A stretch of DNA of 64,000 nucleotides from Amblyornis subalaris. Taxonomy: Eukaryota > Chordata > Aves > Passeriformes > Ptilonorhynchidae. Shown here piece after piece: positions 35,131 through 47,200 of the stretch. Under the pieces are notes generated by a model that ran no database searches, was not told the origin of the DNA, and worked only from the letters and a program-made list of their open reading frames with translations. A program made the translations under genes and the position numbers. The stretch spans positions 1,612,001 through 1,676,000 of the forward strand of contig JACAXG010000054.1 in NCBI GenBank assembly GCA_018881555.1. The letters run 5' to 3'. The stretch's first letter is position 1, and each line of letters opens with the position of its first letter.

Positions 35131-37157
35131 GGTTTTGCCATCCTTGCCTGCTTGCGCCCTCCATTTGGTGTAAGACATAAACTTCTCCTGACATTTGTTA
35201 GGGGATCTGCAGAATTACAAGGGTGCTATGTCAATAGTATCTGCTGCTGAATAATTTCCAGTACATCTCCAACTTTAGGCACCTCTCCAATTTATTTCTA
35301 AAATACATTCAAAACAAATACAAACTTGGCAAAAAGAAAGTGTGTGCCCAGGATATCTTCTTTTAGCAAAAAAAAACCAGAACCAAGCTTGCTTTGAAGG
35401 CAGGTAAATATACAACTGAGACAATGTCTTATAGAGAGGATTAGAAACAATTAACTGAGGTGGTTATTTGTTGTTTCAAAGGGGAGAAGCAGCATGTGGC
35501 TGCTGCAAAAATTTTGGTTTACTGGCCACGTTAAGCCTGAGAAAGTGTTATCCAAATGAATGAAGGTGGCGTTTTGGTCTAGTGGCCCAATTACAGGAGG
35601 TTTTCTCATTTGCCTTCTCGTTTAATAGACCACCACCCAGACTGGTCAGCAGATACTGCATCTGTTTTCTGCATGAGAAAGAGATAGGTTGGTAAGCTGC
35701 CTTTCTTAAAAAATTGCCATTGTGTTGATCTGTTTGTATTAATGAAAACAAAANAAAAGAAATGTTCACCTCCTTGTACATTTCCCTCCTAGTCTTAGCA
35801 ACTTGTGAGATTCCTTTCCTTAGGACAGTGTGCATCTGGTCAGACAGGGCAGTTCTGTGCTTGTTCACACTGAAGATGTAGAACGGAGGCTCAGCTCTTC
35901 TGCTTTACTCTTGGGACATACCAAGAAGTTGGTACATTCAAATCCCTGGCTCATGTAACTCATATAGAAACTTTTCTTTAGCTGATTTAAAGAAGAGCAT
36001 TGAAAATGTTTAGGTAGAGTAAGACAAATGTAGGCCCTGACAGGAAGGCTAATGCTTACAGTTTGGAGCTCAGGTAGAGAAAAGTAAAGCAGAAAAAAAA
36101 TCAGGAGATCGTAAGGCCCCACTGGAAGTGCAGATTACCACAAATATTTTGGTTTCTTGGGGCCCAAATGTATCTTTTGGTGTAGATACAGAGAAAAACA
36201 GCAGTGTTGTCTTATTTGAGTTTATGTTTAGGTTACCTTAACAGTACTGATGAGAAATCAGTATTTTTAGACAAAAAAAAAAAAAAGGCAGTGCACAGTC
36301 ACTTTTTTGAAGTCTTGGATAGTTTGCACCATGGTTAAAAGCAGCCTTGTCTGATTGTGGTCTCTTTACTTCCTTTCTTTATAGCTGCAGCTCTCTCTGA
36401 AAACAAACATAGGCTATGGTAAGGCTGTACTGGCTTTGTTGACCATTTGTTAGGTAAGGCCTCTATTGATGACAGGCTTGAGGTGTCACCTAACATCACT
36501 TATGTGAGGTGGATCCAATGTTACTTTAAAATGATGGCTGTGAAAGCTACCAGAGAGGTGGGATGCACCTTGCAGTTCTGCATGGGCGTGGTGCCTGTGC
36601 CAGCAGACACGGCAGTTCTGCCTGGTCCATAGGCTAGCCCAGGAGGACACTGCAGCTGAAAATACATTTCTGGATGCTGAGCCTTGAGCTGAGGGAGTTG
36701 CATAGTAAAATTCACAAGAGCAGTACAGAGAATGTACAGCACTACACTAGCAAAAAGCATTTTCCCCCCTATCTGAGATGTAGGTAAGAACACTGCATGG
36801 CAGTATTTAATGTAGAAAATGTGACAGAACTGTCATAATTTCTAAAGAGCTTTATCTTTTTTACATTGTGGTTTAGACTTCAGAGTGTAAATATATTAGT
36901 ACACTTTGTATTCACAAAGTAGAGAGTATGTGGAATTCATGGTGAATAGACAAGACTTCTAATAACTGAACACTGGTTTAGTGTGACAAATCTGTTAGTT
37001 TTAATAGACTTCTTTGGCTTACACAGATTCAGATAAGTGACATTAAACATTAATCTTAGTAAATGCACCTATGTTTTGTAACTGGAACTCCTAAGGCAGT
37101 GTTCTCCTTTTTGTAACCGTATTTATATATGTGTAACTTTTAAAACTAATATTTAGT

Positions 37158-37211
37158 GGGGAGATTGTTGGGTTTGGGGGGTTGGGGGTTGTTTGTTGGG
37201 GTTTTTTTTGG
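37158..37211. repeat. G/T-rich low-complexity tract
   Basis: The plus strand has gggtttggggggttgggggt followed by tgtttgttggggtttttttt, with four or more runs of at least three G close together; an RNA or DNA G-quadruplex is possible just upstream of the SERAC1 poly(A) candidate. Confidence 0.75.
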
Positions 37212-37219
37212 AATATAGT

Positions 37220-37225
37220 AATAAA
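37220..37225 (+). terminator. SERAC1: Candidate SERAC1 polyadenylation signal AATAAA
   Basis: First canonical AATAAA downstream of the SERAC1 stop. It is followed by T-rich and GT-containing sequence (gattttaaaaatgtcttgg). Confidence 0.45.
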
Positions 37226-37245
37226 ACGTGATTTTAAAAATGTCT

Positions 37246-40140
37246 TGGATATGTCACAAAATGTATTAAAGGTTAATGATCTGCCACCTGAATACTCTGG
37301 ATCATGTTCACTTTTATTAGAGACCTGCATTATTTTTTAGTAGTTGTCTCATGGAAGAATGTAACATTACCCTTCATCCTGGGTAAGAGGCACAATACTG
37401 GGGGGCAGCTGGTCTGCCATGTTTTGCCAAACTGAACAGTTTTGCAGTTGTGCTTTTGGGTTTTGCAGCAGTGCCTCCTAAAGCATGTACAGACATCAGT
37501 TCAAGGGCCAGCAGGTCTGTTGCATAGCATTCATGTCTGCTTCCCATCAGGAGCTTGATGCTTTTGTGCTTCCTGGTGTCACACTAATTGAGAGTAGCGT
37601 CTTTATGTAAATTCTCAGGNCTCAAACTATTCTTTTAGTCCCATCTAATGGCCTGGCTGCAGGTGTGGTGGGGAGGTGTGTGTGAGTTGTCTGAGGAAAT
37701 GGTGTTTCCTCTGCATTGTGGCATTGGAGAGTAAAATAGTAAAGACAGGAAGAGAGGGCTAAAAGGGGTTGGTCAGCCCTCTTGCACTTGTTGCCCAGCA
37801 CTCTTGTGTAACTGTGTTGGTGTTTCTGGTAGCAACAGCTATTGAGTGTTTAATTGCTGGGATTACAGTGCTGTGAATTTGCTTTCACTGCTTTGTGCTT
37901 TCTGGTGCCAGGCAGAGCAGCTGGCTAGAAATGAGAAATTTTCCATCTGGTGAAAATGGCAGTTCTGGACAAAAAGGGGAAAGCAAAAATGTTGTTTTGT
38001 CAGAGTAAAAATTCTAACCAATGTTTTGATTCTCTTTATTTTTGTTTAGTGATAACCCACCTAGAAAAGCTATCAGGCAGTCGCTCTACGAAGGAGAACC
38101 ACTTACCAACCCCAAACATGTATTCAGCAGAGCAACCAGGGTGCCTGCTGCAACCTGAAGTTGCAGTACTGTGGGGTTCTGGGCAAACTCATGTGGTGTC
38201 AGTCTTTTGCAAAGCCTCTCATATTAAATAAGCACACAGACACTTGTATCTGGTAAATCATTCCTACCTGGCTTCACAGCCACCATCAACAATTTTTAGA
38301 ATCCCACGTGCTGGGTTCATGACATGGAAAATGTCATGGGATAACCACTCCCTACAACCCATTACATGTCCCTGAAGACTGACAGCTGTCACTGAGAACA
38401 TTTGTTTCCACTGATAATGTCCCAGAAAGGATGGGAAGCAGAGCTGAGAACAGAGCTGTGCTGTGGGTTCCCGGGCTGTGGACATCAGGTTAACGATGGT
38501 TCACGTTACTTGGCCTCTTTTCACATGGTGGGAGCCAGCTTAATCCCAAATGAGAAGGAAAGAATTGCCACCTCCTGCAGTCTGAGTTTCCTGTAGCAAT
38601 TTCCCAAATACAGAGCGAGTCTGGCCCTGCTTTGCTTCCCCTGACCATTGAAACTAGAACCCAGGTCACAAGCAGGTCACAAGCTCCCGCCTCTGAGGAA
38701 ACACTTGGCTGGGATGTTGGGCACCGGTGTGGAAGGTAATTTATGGAGACAGGAGATTCCTCATTCTGTGCTGTAACCTTTTCAGCTGGACTGTCTGTCC
38801 CCTTCCCTTGATTTGCTGCGATTGAGCAGTGTATGCTGTCACTGATAGCATAAACCAGGCTGCTGCTGGGATTCATACTTCAGTGGGCAGCTTGCCACAT
38901 ACACAGACATAAGATGGAATGCTAAAGGCCACATCCGTCTCTTATTCAAGGAGAGTAATAAAGCAGATTTTATTTGACTTGTATAAATCCAGTTTAATTG
39001 GCTTTCCTGCTAACACTTTCATTAACATGTAAATTAGCTGTCCTAGAGCTGTTAATTATCTTTGCAGAAAATGTTGGATATGGTCATATACCGTACTCTT
39101 TCTTTTTTACTGCTAATGTTTTATACTGAGCTGTGCCCATAAATATTCACTGTATTTTTTTTTAAGAGGAGGACCAAGAGGCAAAGGCTCTGTCATCTTG
39201 TAGGGAAATGAGTATCTTGCTTTAGCATTATTCACCAGCCTGCAACCACATTAAACTGACACTCACACAAGAAGCTTAGCACTGGTTTTATGGCCTTGGC
39301 CTTTGAAGGTTTTGGGGATTTTTTTTAAAGTGTCTGGAAAACAAGGGAGCAGGGATGACAAGTGCTCAAAGGCATCATCCTCTCTTACAGAATGTCTTGT
39401 GTTCAAAATTTGGCAGTGGCACCAAAACAGGTAGGCATTATGAGGAAGAAAATGGCTGAATTCCCAGTGTTCAGGAGGCTGAGAACAAGCCAATTAATTT
39501 AATGGAAAAAAAGAAAAAAACCTTTTCTAATACGTCTTAAAAAAATTTTTGAAAACAAGTTGTTTTTTCAGCTTCACCAACTGCTTAAAAATGTTCTCCT
39601 TCCTTTAATAAGAAAAGATCTTGATGATTCTCTTAACATGTTACCCTGACAAGTTGCAATCTGTTTATCATTTTTAACTGCCTGCTTTGCACAAATGCCA
39701 TCTATTGTGTGCAGTTTTGCCCCACAGGCAAGGCAAAAAGGACCAGCTCTTTCCTCATCTGCACTGTGGAAATAAAACACTGACATGGCATCTGCTGATG
39801 AAGACACAGAATGGGAACAGGGACACAACGACCGAATTCTGAACTGCCTTTAGCATGAGACATCTCTAAGCCAATGACCTGTGTCATGAGCTGGTCTCAA
39901 CTGTTCCCCATATTTCCTCAGGATTTGCACAAGCAGCCTGTAGGATTTCGTTGCAGTGGAATAGCATGTGGACAACTGTGGTCCCTTTTCTAAATATGCT
40001 GTTGGACATGGGCTGGTTGTGAACAAAAAACCAGGGTGAGTTTTGGAAACTTGTAGCAGAACAATACCAGTGTTATTGCCGTTGTTGTACTGGTGTACAT
40101 TCCCCTTTTGGATGTTTGTTCCAGAATAACTGTGGCACTC
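37246..40140. other. Convergent intergenic region SERAC1-SYNJ2
   Basis: About 2.9 kb between two 3' ends. No coding potential is recognisable on either strand and no transposon is obvious. Bases 38935-39170 are AT-rich, with homeodomain-like cores (TTAATTG, TTAATTATC), and could be a conserved non-coding element; this is speculation. Confidence 0.5.
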
Positions 40141-40162
40141 TAACCCTTCGAAGTAAGGATGC

Positions 40163-40168
40163 TTTATT
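40163..40168 (-). terminator. SYNJ2: Candidate SYNJ2 polyadenylation signal AATAAA
   Basis: TTTATT on plus, AATAAA on minus, about 350 nt after the SYNJ2 stop. A nearer AATAAA is at 40463-40468, 48 nt after the stop, and could serve instead. Confidence 0.4.
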
Positions 40169-40515
40169 TCAAACAACAGAAATTGATTAAAATATACATT
40201 TCACAGGAAAATGTTTTTCTGTCTTTTTTTCCATACATCATTACATGTTCTTACATACAATTTGTACCTGAAGTGAAATAAAACACCTTAAGATGGATTA
40301 ATAAAAAGAAATAACTTAGAATAAGGAAGTTTTCAAATGAGCTGAAGATAATGTTAGGTTGTATGTACTCTATATACTTCCCTCCAGGGGCAGTATCTTT
40401 AAACATGAAAATGAAATGTAGGATGGACAGATGATCTATTTCATTAAATAAAAAAACTATTTTTTATTTTGCATCTTAATTGTGATTTCGGTAGGAGCAC
40501 TAAGGAGGCAAAATT

Positions 40516-41298
40516 TTACAACTCTAAATCAGTATTTGTTTTCGTTAAGGTACTTTTGTTTTGTTCTAAGACCAGCAGTTTGTTGAACCCTTCTGCTACT
40601 NCACTGCTGTCTTCATCATCATTAAATGTAACCCAGTGACTGAAATCTTTCAGGTTGGGGTGATTTATATTTTCTGAAGTGTGTCCTGGAGAAATAGCTG
40701 ATGTTGCCTGTATGGAAAGAGGGCAGAAAGAGCGCGTGTCCAGGTCCAGAAGATTGGTGTTCTCTGGAAGGGAGCTGGTATCCAAGCNTTGTTGATGCTG
40801 GCCTGCTGGTACAGGAGGGCCCTGGAGCTTAGCCATCAGTTCTGCAGCATCTGGTGCCAAGGTCTTAGTTGTGGTGTTTTCTGGGCTGAGAGAGGCTGTA
40901 GGATCTGACTGAGCAGGGACATGAGTCTGGGAGCAGGACCCAGGGTTGTTGTTGTTGGAGTTGAACAGTGACCCACTAAAAAGGGGGCTGTCACTGCTCT
41001 GGAGAACTTGGAGATGAAAAGCTGCAGGAGCCGACTTCTTTCTTCGTGGTGGCACCTTTGGGGCAAAGGGAGCGTTCTGGGGAGGCAGCACAATGGCCTC
41101 AGCTGTGCTTGCTGAGGGGGGCTGCCTTTCACTGCTCCCCCTGCTCTCCTGAGGCTTCCCAGCCTGTGCTGTTCTGGGTTTAGGGACTGGAGTGATCTTG
41201 GTTGGACAAAGAATAGCTCCAGCTTCTAGCTGGGGCTCTAGCAAGCCAAAAGGAGACTGCGCTGTCTGTTGGTCGAATTGCTCTTCTGTAGACATGGC
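40516..41298 (-). CDS. SYNJ2: SYNJ2 last exon
   Basis: Begins [20 protein letters not shown] after CCTCCTCAG. The segment [20 protein letters not shown] is shared with human SYNJ2, then the sequence diverges. It keeps [10 protein letters not shown] near the end and finishes TNTDLEL with TAA at 40516-40518. It contains the two Ns. Confidence 0.94.
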   Translation of the reverse strand, partial: AMSTEEQFDQQTAQSPFGLLEPQLEAGAILCPTKITPVPKPRTAQAGKPQESRGSSERQPPSASTAEAIVLPPQNAPFAPKVPPRRKKSAPAAFHLQVLQSSDSPLFSGSLFNSNNNNPGSCSQTHVPAQSDPTASLSPENTTTKTLAPDAAELMAKLQGPPVPAGQHQQXLDTSSLPENTNLLDLDTRSFCPLSIQATSAISPGHTSENINHPNLKDFSHWVTFNDDEDSSXVAEGFNKLLVLEQNKSTLTKTNTDLEL

Positions 41299-44200
41299 CT
41301 GAGGAGGAAAAGGAAGGAGAAATGTGAGAACAAAAAGAGTACCTTAAACTCTGAGTCACTACTGGTGCAAGTCTTATTGACAGCATTACTAAGAAAAGCT
41401 GACAGTCCTGGAAGTAAAAAAAAGCAGTACAAAGAGAAGGCTTGACAGCACAGTTCTCCACTGTACCTGCTGGGCTCTGGGCTCGTGGATCGTGCCTTGC
41501 ACCCCTGTTCATTTACAGAGAGCTATTGGAGGACACGGACCCCACAGCCTGTTCACTCCCCATATGAGAAATACATCTCTTTCTGACCATCTCCCTTGCA
41601 CATTAGGATTTTGCTCTGGGCCAAATTAACAGAGTTCTGAGGAGTTATTTATTTGTTACATCTCTCTGCTGACTAATGTTATTTAAGCNAGAATGCATAG
41701 GGAGGCCTAAATTAATGGGCACATGCCTTTAGGTGTAGCTTATTCAGATAGATAAGGCTGAAGGACAATTAGGTTAAGCTAACCAAATAAATGCATTAAT
41801 GGCTCTGTCTTGTCTCACTGATGCTGGCAACTGAAGATAAAAATAAACTCTCAAAGTCCAGTCTCGCATCTATCCACCATTTAACAATATATAAATAATG
41901 AGCCCACCTCAGTCTAGGAGGGCAAGGACTGCTTCAGATTTCTCACACTCGGTGTGACTGAATGAAAGCATTTAAAGTCTTTATTACTCTTGCACGGTAT
42001 TAAAAGATAATGTACAGGCTTTTTCATGCAGGCAAAATATTTGGTCAGTATCTCATGCTGGACATATCCTGTGCCACTTCTGTCCATGTGCCGTTATTAA
42101 GTTGCCTACATTGACTGTGGTAGAGGTGGATTGGGTAGAGGTTTTCAAGTACACAACTCCCATCTGACCTCCCTCAGATGGAGGAAGGAGTGGAATTCCA
42201 AAGCAGAGTCAAACGGAAATAGATCTGTTGCTGCAGAAGCTCTCACATAAGTAACACCAAAATAGCAATCCCTCTCAGCACCTTTCAGGAGTGACCTGGG
42301 AATGGCGACANCATAAAACAAACTGACCGCTCCTTGGCAGGGACTGTGCTGTCTGGGTTTNGTTTCCTTTTTTATTTTTGTGAGTCTGCTAAGTAAGGAT
42401 GGCACAAAGTCCATTATAGAGAACATATAGAGGGGTGAATGCCTTTACCACAGGAAGGTAAGGCAGAAGCCCTAACAATTTAGAAGAGAGCTTCCTTAAC
42501 AGAGATTCTGTCAAAGGAAGAATATAAAAGGTTATATTTGTCTTTCTCTTGTACTTAAATTGCTTTACAAATTAGATAATCATTTTAGCAGCTCTAGGGG
42601 TGAACTATTATCTCCATTGTAGAGACCTGACAGAAACACCTACAGGTTTGTATTTTTGATAACATGAACTCTTGAGTAGACTCCAGAATTCAAACTGAAA
42701 TGCTGGATCCCATTACAAGGTGTGCAAGAAAAGCGAGGAAGGACACAAGACACAGAAATGATGAAGAAGCTGCCTCAAATCATTACAGAACAGACCAGTC
42801 ATGGTCAAAAGTAGACACTGTGACAAAGAACAAACGAGTCTCAAATCCTTACAAGGTTTAGACAAACCAGAACAAAAGTAAGAGCATGGACTGACAAATA
42901 GAAAAGCTGAATATGGCTCTCTTTCTGATCTTTCTTGCATTTTTATGCCCTTGTGACTAAAATACAAAAAATCATGTCAGCACCTGCTGACATGACAGAA
43001 CTTCCTACAAACAAAACCCAGCCCTCCCCTCCATTGTTCGCATTGTGTGATGGAGGCTGGATGCATTTTGCTGCAACTCTCTTACATTTTCCACCTTGAC
43101 TCCGGTCCTCTGCAGGGGCACTGGCTTCTTCGGAGTTGGAACTTTGGGTGGTGGACGATGAGGAACAGGCACTGGTCCTGCCTGTGACCCTTGAAATGAT
43201 GCTGACTTTGTGAGGCTGGGAAGAGGCTCAGGTTTGGAGAAAGTTTGGTTTCTGGCTGGAACAGGCTTTACGGCATCTTCCTGTAGTCCTGGAAAGCAAA
43301 ATATGGCATCTAGGCCTGATCAGAATGTAGCTTCCAGATAATTTCTTTCACAATCATGTTTCCCAAAATGTTCATGCCTGCAGGGCTGACTCAGGCCAAG
43401 AAGGTAGGTTTTAGCAATAAGCACAGACCTTTGCAATCCTGTCACACTTGTAAAAGGCTGTTAGGGAAAAACTTCCCTGTCTGAAATAATTTCATGCCAA
43501 GCCAGCAGTGCTGTGCCACCATTTGGTCAAGTGGAACCTCCACTGGTTGGGCATTCAGGAGTACTGGACTCAGAAGAGTCTCTTTTTGCCACTATCTGGA
43601 AAATCAAGGTAATCAATACCAACTGCATCTTTTAGAGTACCCTGGGAAGAACTGTAAATGCCAACTGGTGGTACAGTACAAAGGACTGAAAGTGATGCTG
43701 ACCAGACTAATTTTCTTACCCACACCAAGTGAATGTGGATTTCAAAATTAATGAAGAGTAAATCTGATTTCAAAATGAAATGAACAGCACTGAGGAGCAA
43801 ACATCAAGATGCCTTTATGATACTTCTAAATAAATGGGATTATTCCAGACTGCATTTGTTCTACTTATAAATGAAAAGCGATGGTTTTCTCCTAAGCTGA
43901 GACCCTTGCAAACTCAGGTAGCCATTCTCATCCACACAGCATCAGCAGAAAGACTGCATACAACCCTGGGGGGTACATTCACAGTACCTAAGCTGCTTTC
44001 GTGGTCTTACTTGCCCTTGCAAGAAGCTCTCTTCTCCAGAGACCAGATAGAGGGCCTAAACACAGAGTAGCCTTTTAGCTTAGCTATTCAAGCTGAAGCA
44101 GTGCAAGCTTTTATCTAGGTTATAGCTATACTTGCTGTCCAAATGTGAACAGAATCCAGGTTATTTCTCCTAGAGCTGCATTTGCTCTGCAGCTCTGCTT

Positions 44201-47200
44201 GGAATAGTGAGCATTCACTAAATAGAGCAGCAAATATCCTTTACGCAACTCTGAGCTAACACAGGCACCATCAGTTTAGTAAAATCCCATCTTTATATTT
44301 TAATTTTTCTGACTAAATCTGGACATAAATAACTCAAGGTGCTCCTAGTAGCAGGTTCTACAACAAAATAAAAAATTTAAATCATGTTGAAAGAAAAGGT
44401 TAACATTATCAGAACTGACAGAGAATACCATATACCATTTTGCAAGAATATGTTCAGGTGAGATTCTGAATAGAAATATGTGCATCTGGGCTGTGATGAG
44501 ATGAATACACCTACAGTTTTCTTTATTTAAAGATTTTTAGAAGTCAGTTAGAATGCTGTGCTCACCTCCTTTGGCTTCCATAAGACATCTAATAGCTTCT
44601 TCTGCTTCCTCAGCTGTAGTGGTTTTGATCTGCTTGACGTTGTAAGGTTTGCTTATTCCAGTCCGGACTTTAGGCTTTAAAAAAATACAAGAACAAGTAA
44701 CCTTGGGAGAACTGATTTTTCTTGTACACCTGTAATTCTACAGCTAAGCTCACACACCTGTAAAATTCTGTTCTTGCCAGTGGCTATTCAGTGATCTATA
44801 AATACTAAAGAAATGGTGGGGAATCTTTTGGCAAGTTCTACATTTTTGCTACCAGCTGATAGATAGGCCAATGCCTGAGTGCCACAGCTAATTCCTTAGC
44901 CATCACTTGTTCAATACATTAGGGTTCTCATCCAGCAAGACAGGAATGGGGAGGCATTCCCACACTGTGGTCTTGGTCTCCCCAGGGGACTAACAGCCCT
45001 AACCACAGGCAGTGGTCAAGACTTTTCCTGCATTCTGGGCACTAGCATGGCTCATCAAAACAGAAGCGAGAAAAGAATTAAAGCGTATGATGATGGTGTT
45101 AAAAATTCAAGTTAGCATCTGTCAGAAAGCAGCACATGGAATAAACCAACAGTGCCCTGGTCTTCCACCATTCATTCTCCCTCTCCCTCTTTGGCCTTCC
45201 CAATTCCTGGCAATTTATTGACATTTTTCTGCTGCCTAGCAGAGCCTACAGTTTAGTATTACAGTACAAGAAGTTATCTTGGCATTTTCAGCTCAGACAT
45301 GTGATGGACTTCCTTCCTTGTATGACAGGTGTGATCCTGTACGTGATACTCAGTGTGGATGGAAGAGATCAGGGCAAAGCCAAGGGGCTGTGCTGAGCAG
45401 CAGGACTCACTGGCTGCTGAGGAGCTCCAGGGAGCAGCTTTGCCGTTGCCAGGATGGAGCAGGTGGAATGGCTTCCTGGAGAGAGGGAACCATCTGAGGG
45501 GGACTTTTTGCCTGATGTTCCAGCTGGAAGAGGAATAAAGAAAATGGCTTTTTACATTCAAGAGCTGGTACAACATTTTATCTGCAATGGAGTAAAACCA
45601 ATGTGCTTGGAAACTGTTAGTGATAAGTAAAAGAGATGCCATTGCCCTCCCAAAATCTTGACCTGTTTCAGGAAGCAGTTTCCTAATTACTATTTCTTTC
45701 ATCTAATTAATTAGAGAACCTCAGCTGAGTACTAACAGTGCATTCTAAGAACAGAAATACAGATACCAGTGTTGGCACTTCTGTGCAACAGACTCAGAAA
45801 CGAATGGGAATAATCCTAAAGAACTCACTTTAGCAGGTGAGCCTGACAGAACTTTTAATTTAAGACTGGAAAATGTACACAAAAGAGACACTTTTGGGTT
45901 GTAAGAAAAATGTGATGTATAGCTTGTCTGAAACAGGAGGCAAAGATGATTACACTCATCTAGCAATCAGCATTCATCCAGAAGTAGCCATAAAAACAGG
46001 AGCAGCACAGCTCTGGATGGCATCTCAGGTGGGCAGAGCTTAGGCAAAGAGCATCACTTCCCCTTTTTGCCTCACTGAAAATCATAATCCACTTTGCATT
46101 TCTTTCATAAACACAAAAGCAAGCAAGAATTGCTTGCAAAGAAGGAAAGGACAAAAACTGTGTAGAACAAGTATTTTGTCAAAGGTTTTTAAAACCCTGA
46201 TTACAATTAATTCAGAAACCAAAAAACTGTGAGAAAACACTCAGTGACTCTGGAAGTCAGCAGGCATAAATCTCAGTATTTTTATTGCCACAAAGTGGCT
46301 GCTCAACTCGCTAACCAGAGTGGTGAGTTAGTATGAAATATATGGGCCATTCTGTCCTTCCTAAAGGCATTTTTTTTTTGTTGAGTATCTGTCATCTAAA
46401 GACAAACTTCCCCCATTACTAATGGCAGTAATACTCAGGCTGAAACAGGCTGGGAAGTAAGTACAAGTACCTCAACAGCCTGACATTTCAGAACAAGGTA
46501 TTACTTTCTTTGTCACCCAGAAATGGCAGGCAAAAACTGTTCAGCTGGGGCCAACACCACATTAAAGAAAGTTAAACTCACCCGGAGGGGGAGGCCTCTG
46601 TGGTGGCTGAAGTGGCCGAGGCCTGGTAGGAATGGACAGAGACCTGCTTGGGGTCCGGCGGCTGCATTCCCCACTTGTCTCCAGCTCCCGCTTCAGATCG
46701 GCCAGGTCTGCATCATCTAGGAAGATTTTAGCAAGAGTCTGTATTTGATACCCACTGGGTGAGAGGCACCAAATCCGAGTGGTCAGCAGAGAGGTGACTA
46801 TGAATGGCAAGCCTCAGCCAGGTCTCTCAGCAACACAACATGGTTCCATTCATGGTATTTTGCTCTCCCGCAATGTCTGCCTGCTCCCTCTGCAGGAAAC
46901 ATCTACCCTTTTGTCAAATGCTTCTCTCACTCTCTCCTTTTCCACCATTTAATAACTGTCTGTGCTGACACGAAGACTGCCTGCATCTGATTTCAGGGTT
47001 ACTGGACACCTTGTTAGATTCTGAGATTTTCACAGCCAGACTTGGTGGCAACCTGCTCTCATTCAAACTGTTGTGGCTAATCACGGTCAATTCCTTGCTT
47101 TTCCATTCTGAACACAGGAATTCCATCTGAGGATTAGACACCTTTTCTTGCACTGTTTTTGTACCAGAGAAAAATCTGTCTGAATGGCTCAATCATCACA

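Larger units (their letters stand above)
35131..37245 (+). other. SERAC1: SERAC1 3' UTR (end inferred)
   Basis: After the stop at 35130 the first AATAAA on the plus strand is at 37220-37225, with ATTAAA variants at about 37043 and 37263. If that signal is used, the 3' UTR is about 2.1 kb. No other gene is visible here. A G/T-rich tract lies just before the signal. Confidence 0.45.

Noticed and set aside
40836..41132. 98-codon minus-strand open frame
   Set aside because: Shadow of the SYNJ2 last exon in another frame.
45274..45702. 142-codon minus-strand open frame in a SYNJ2 intron, considered as the missing exon
   Set aside because: No resemblance to the expected SYNJ2 segment and no donor in the required phase.
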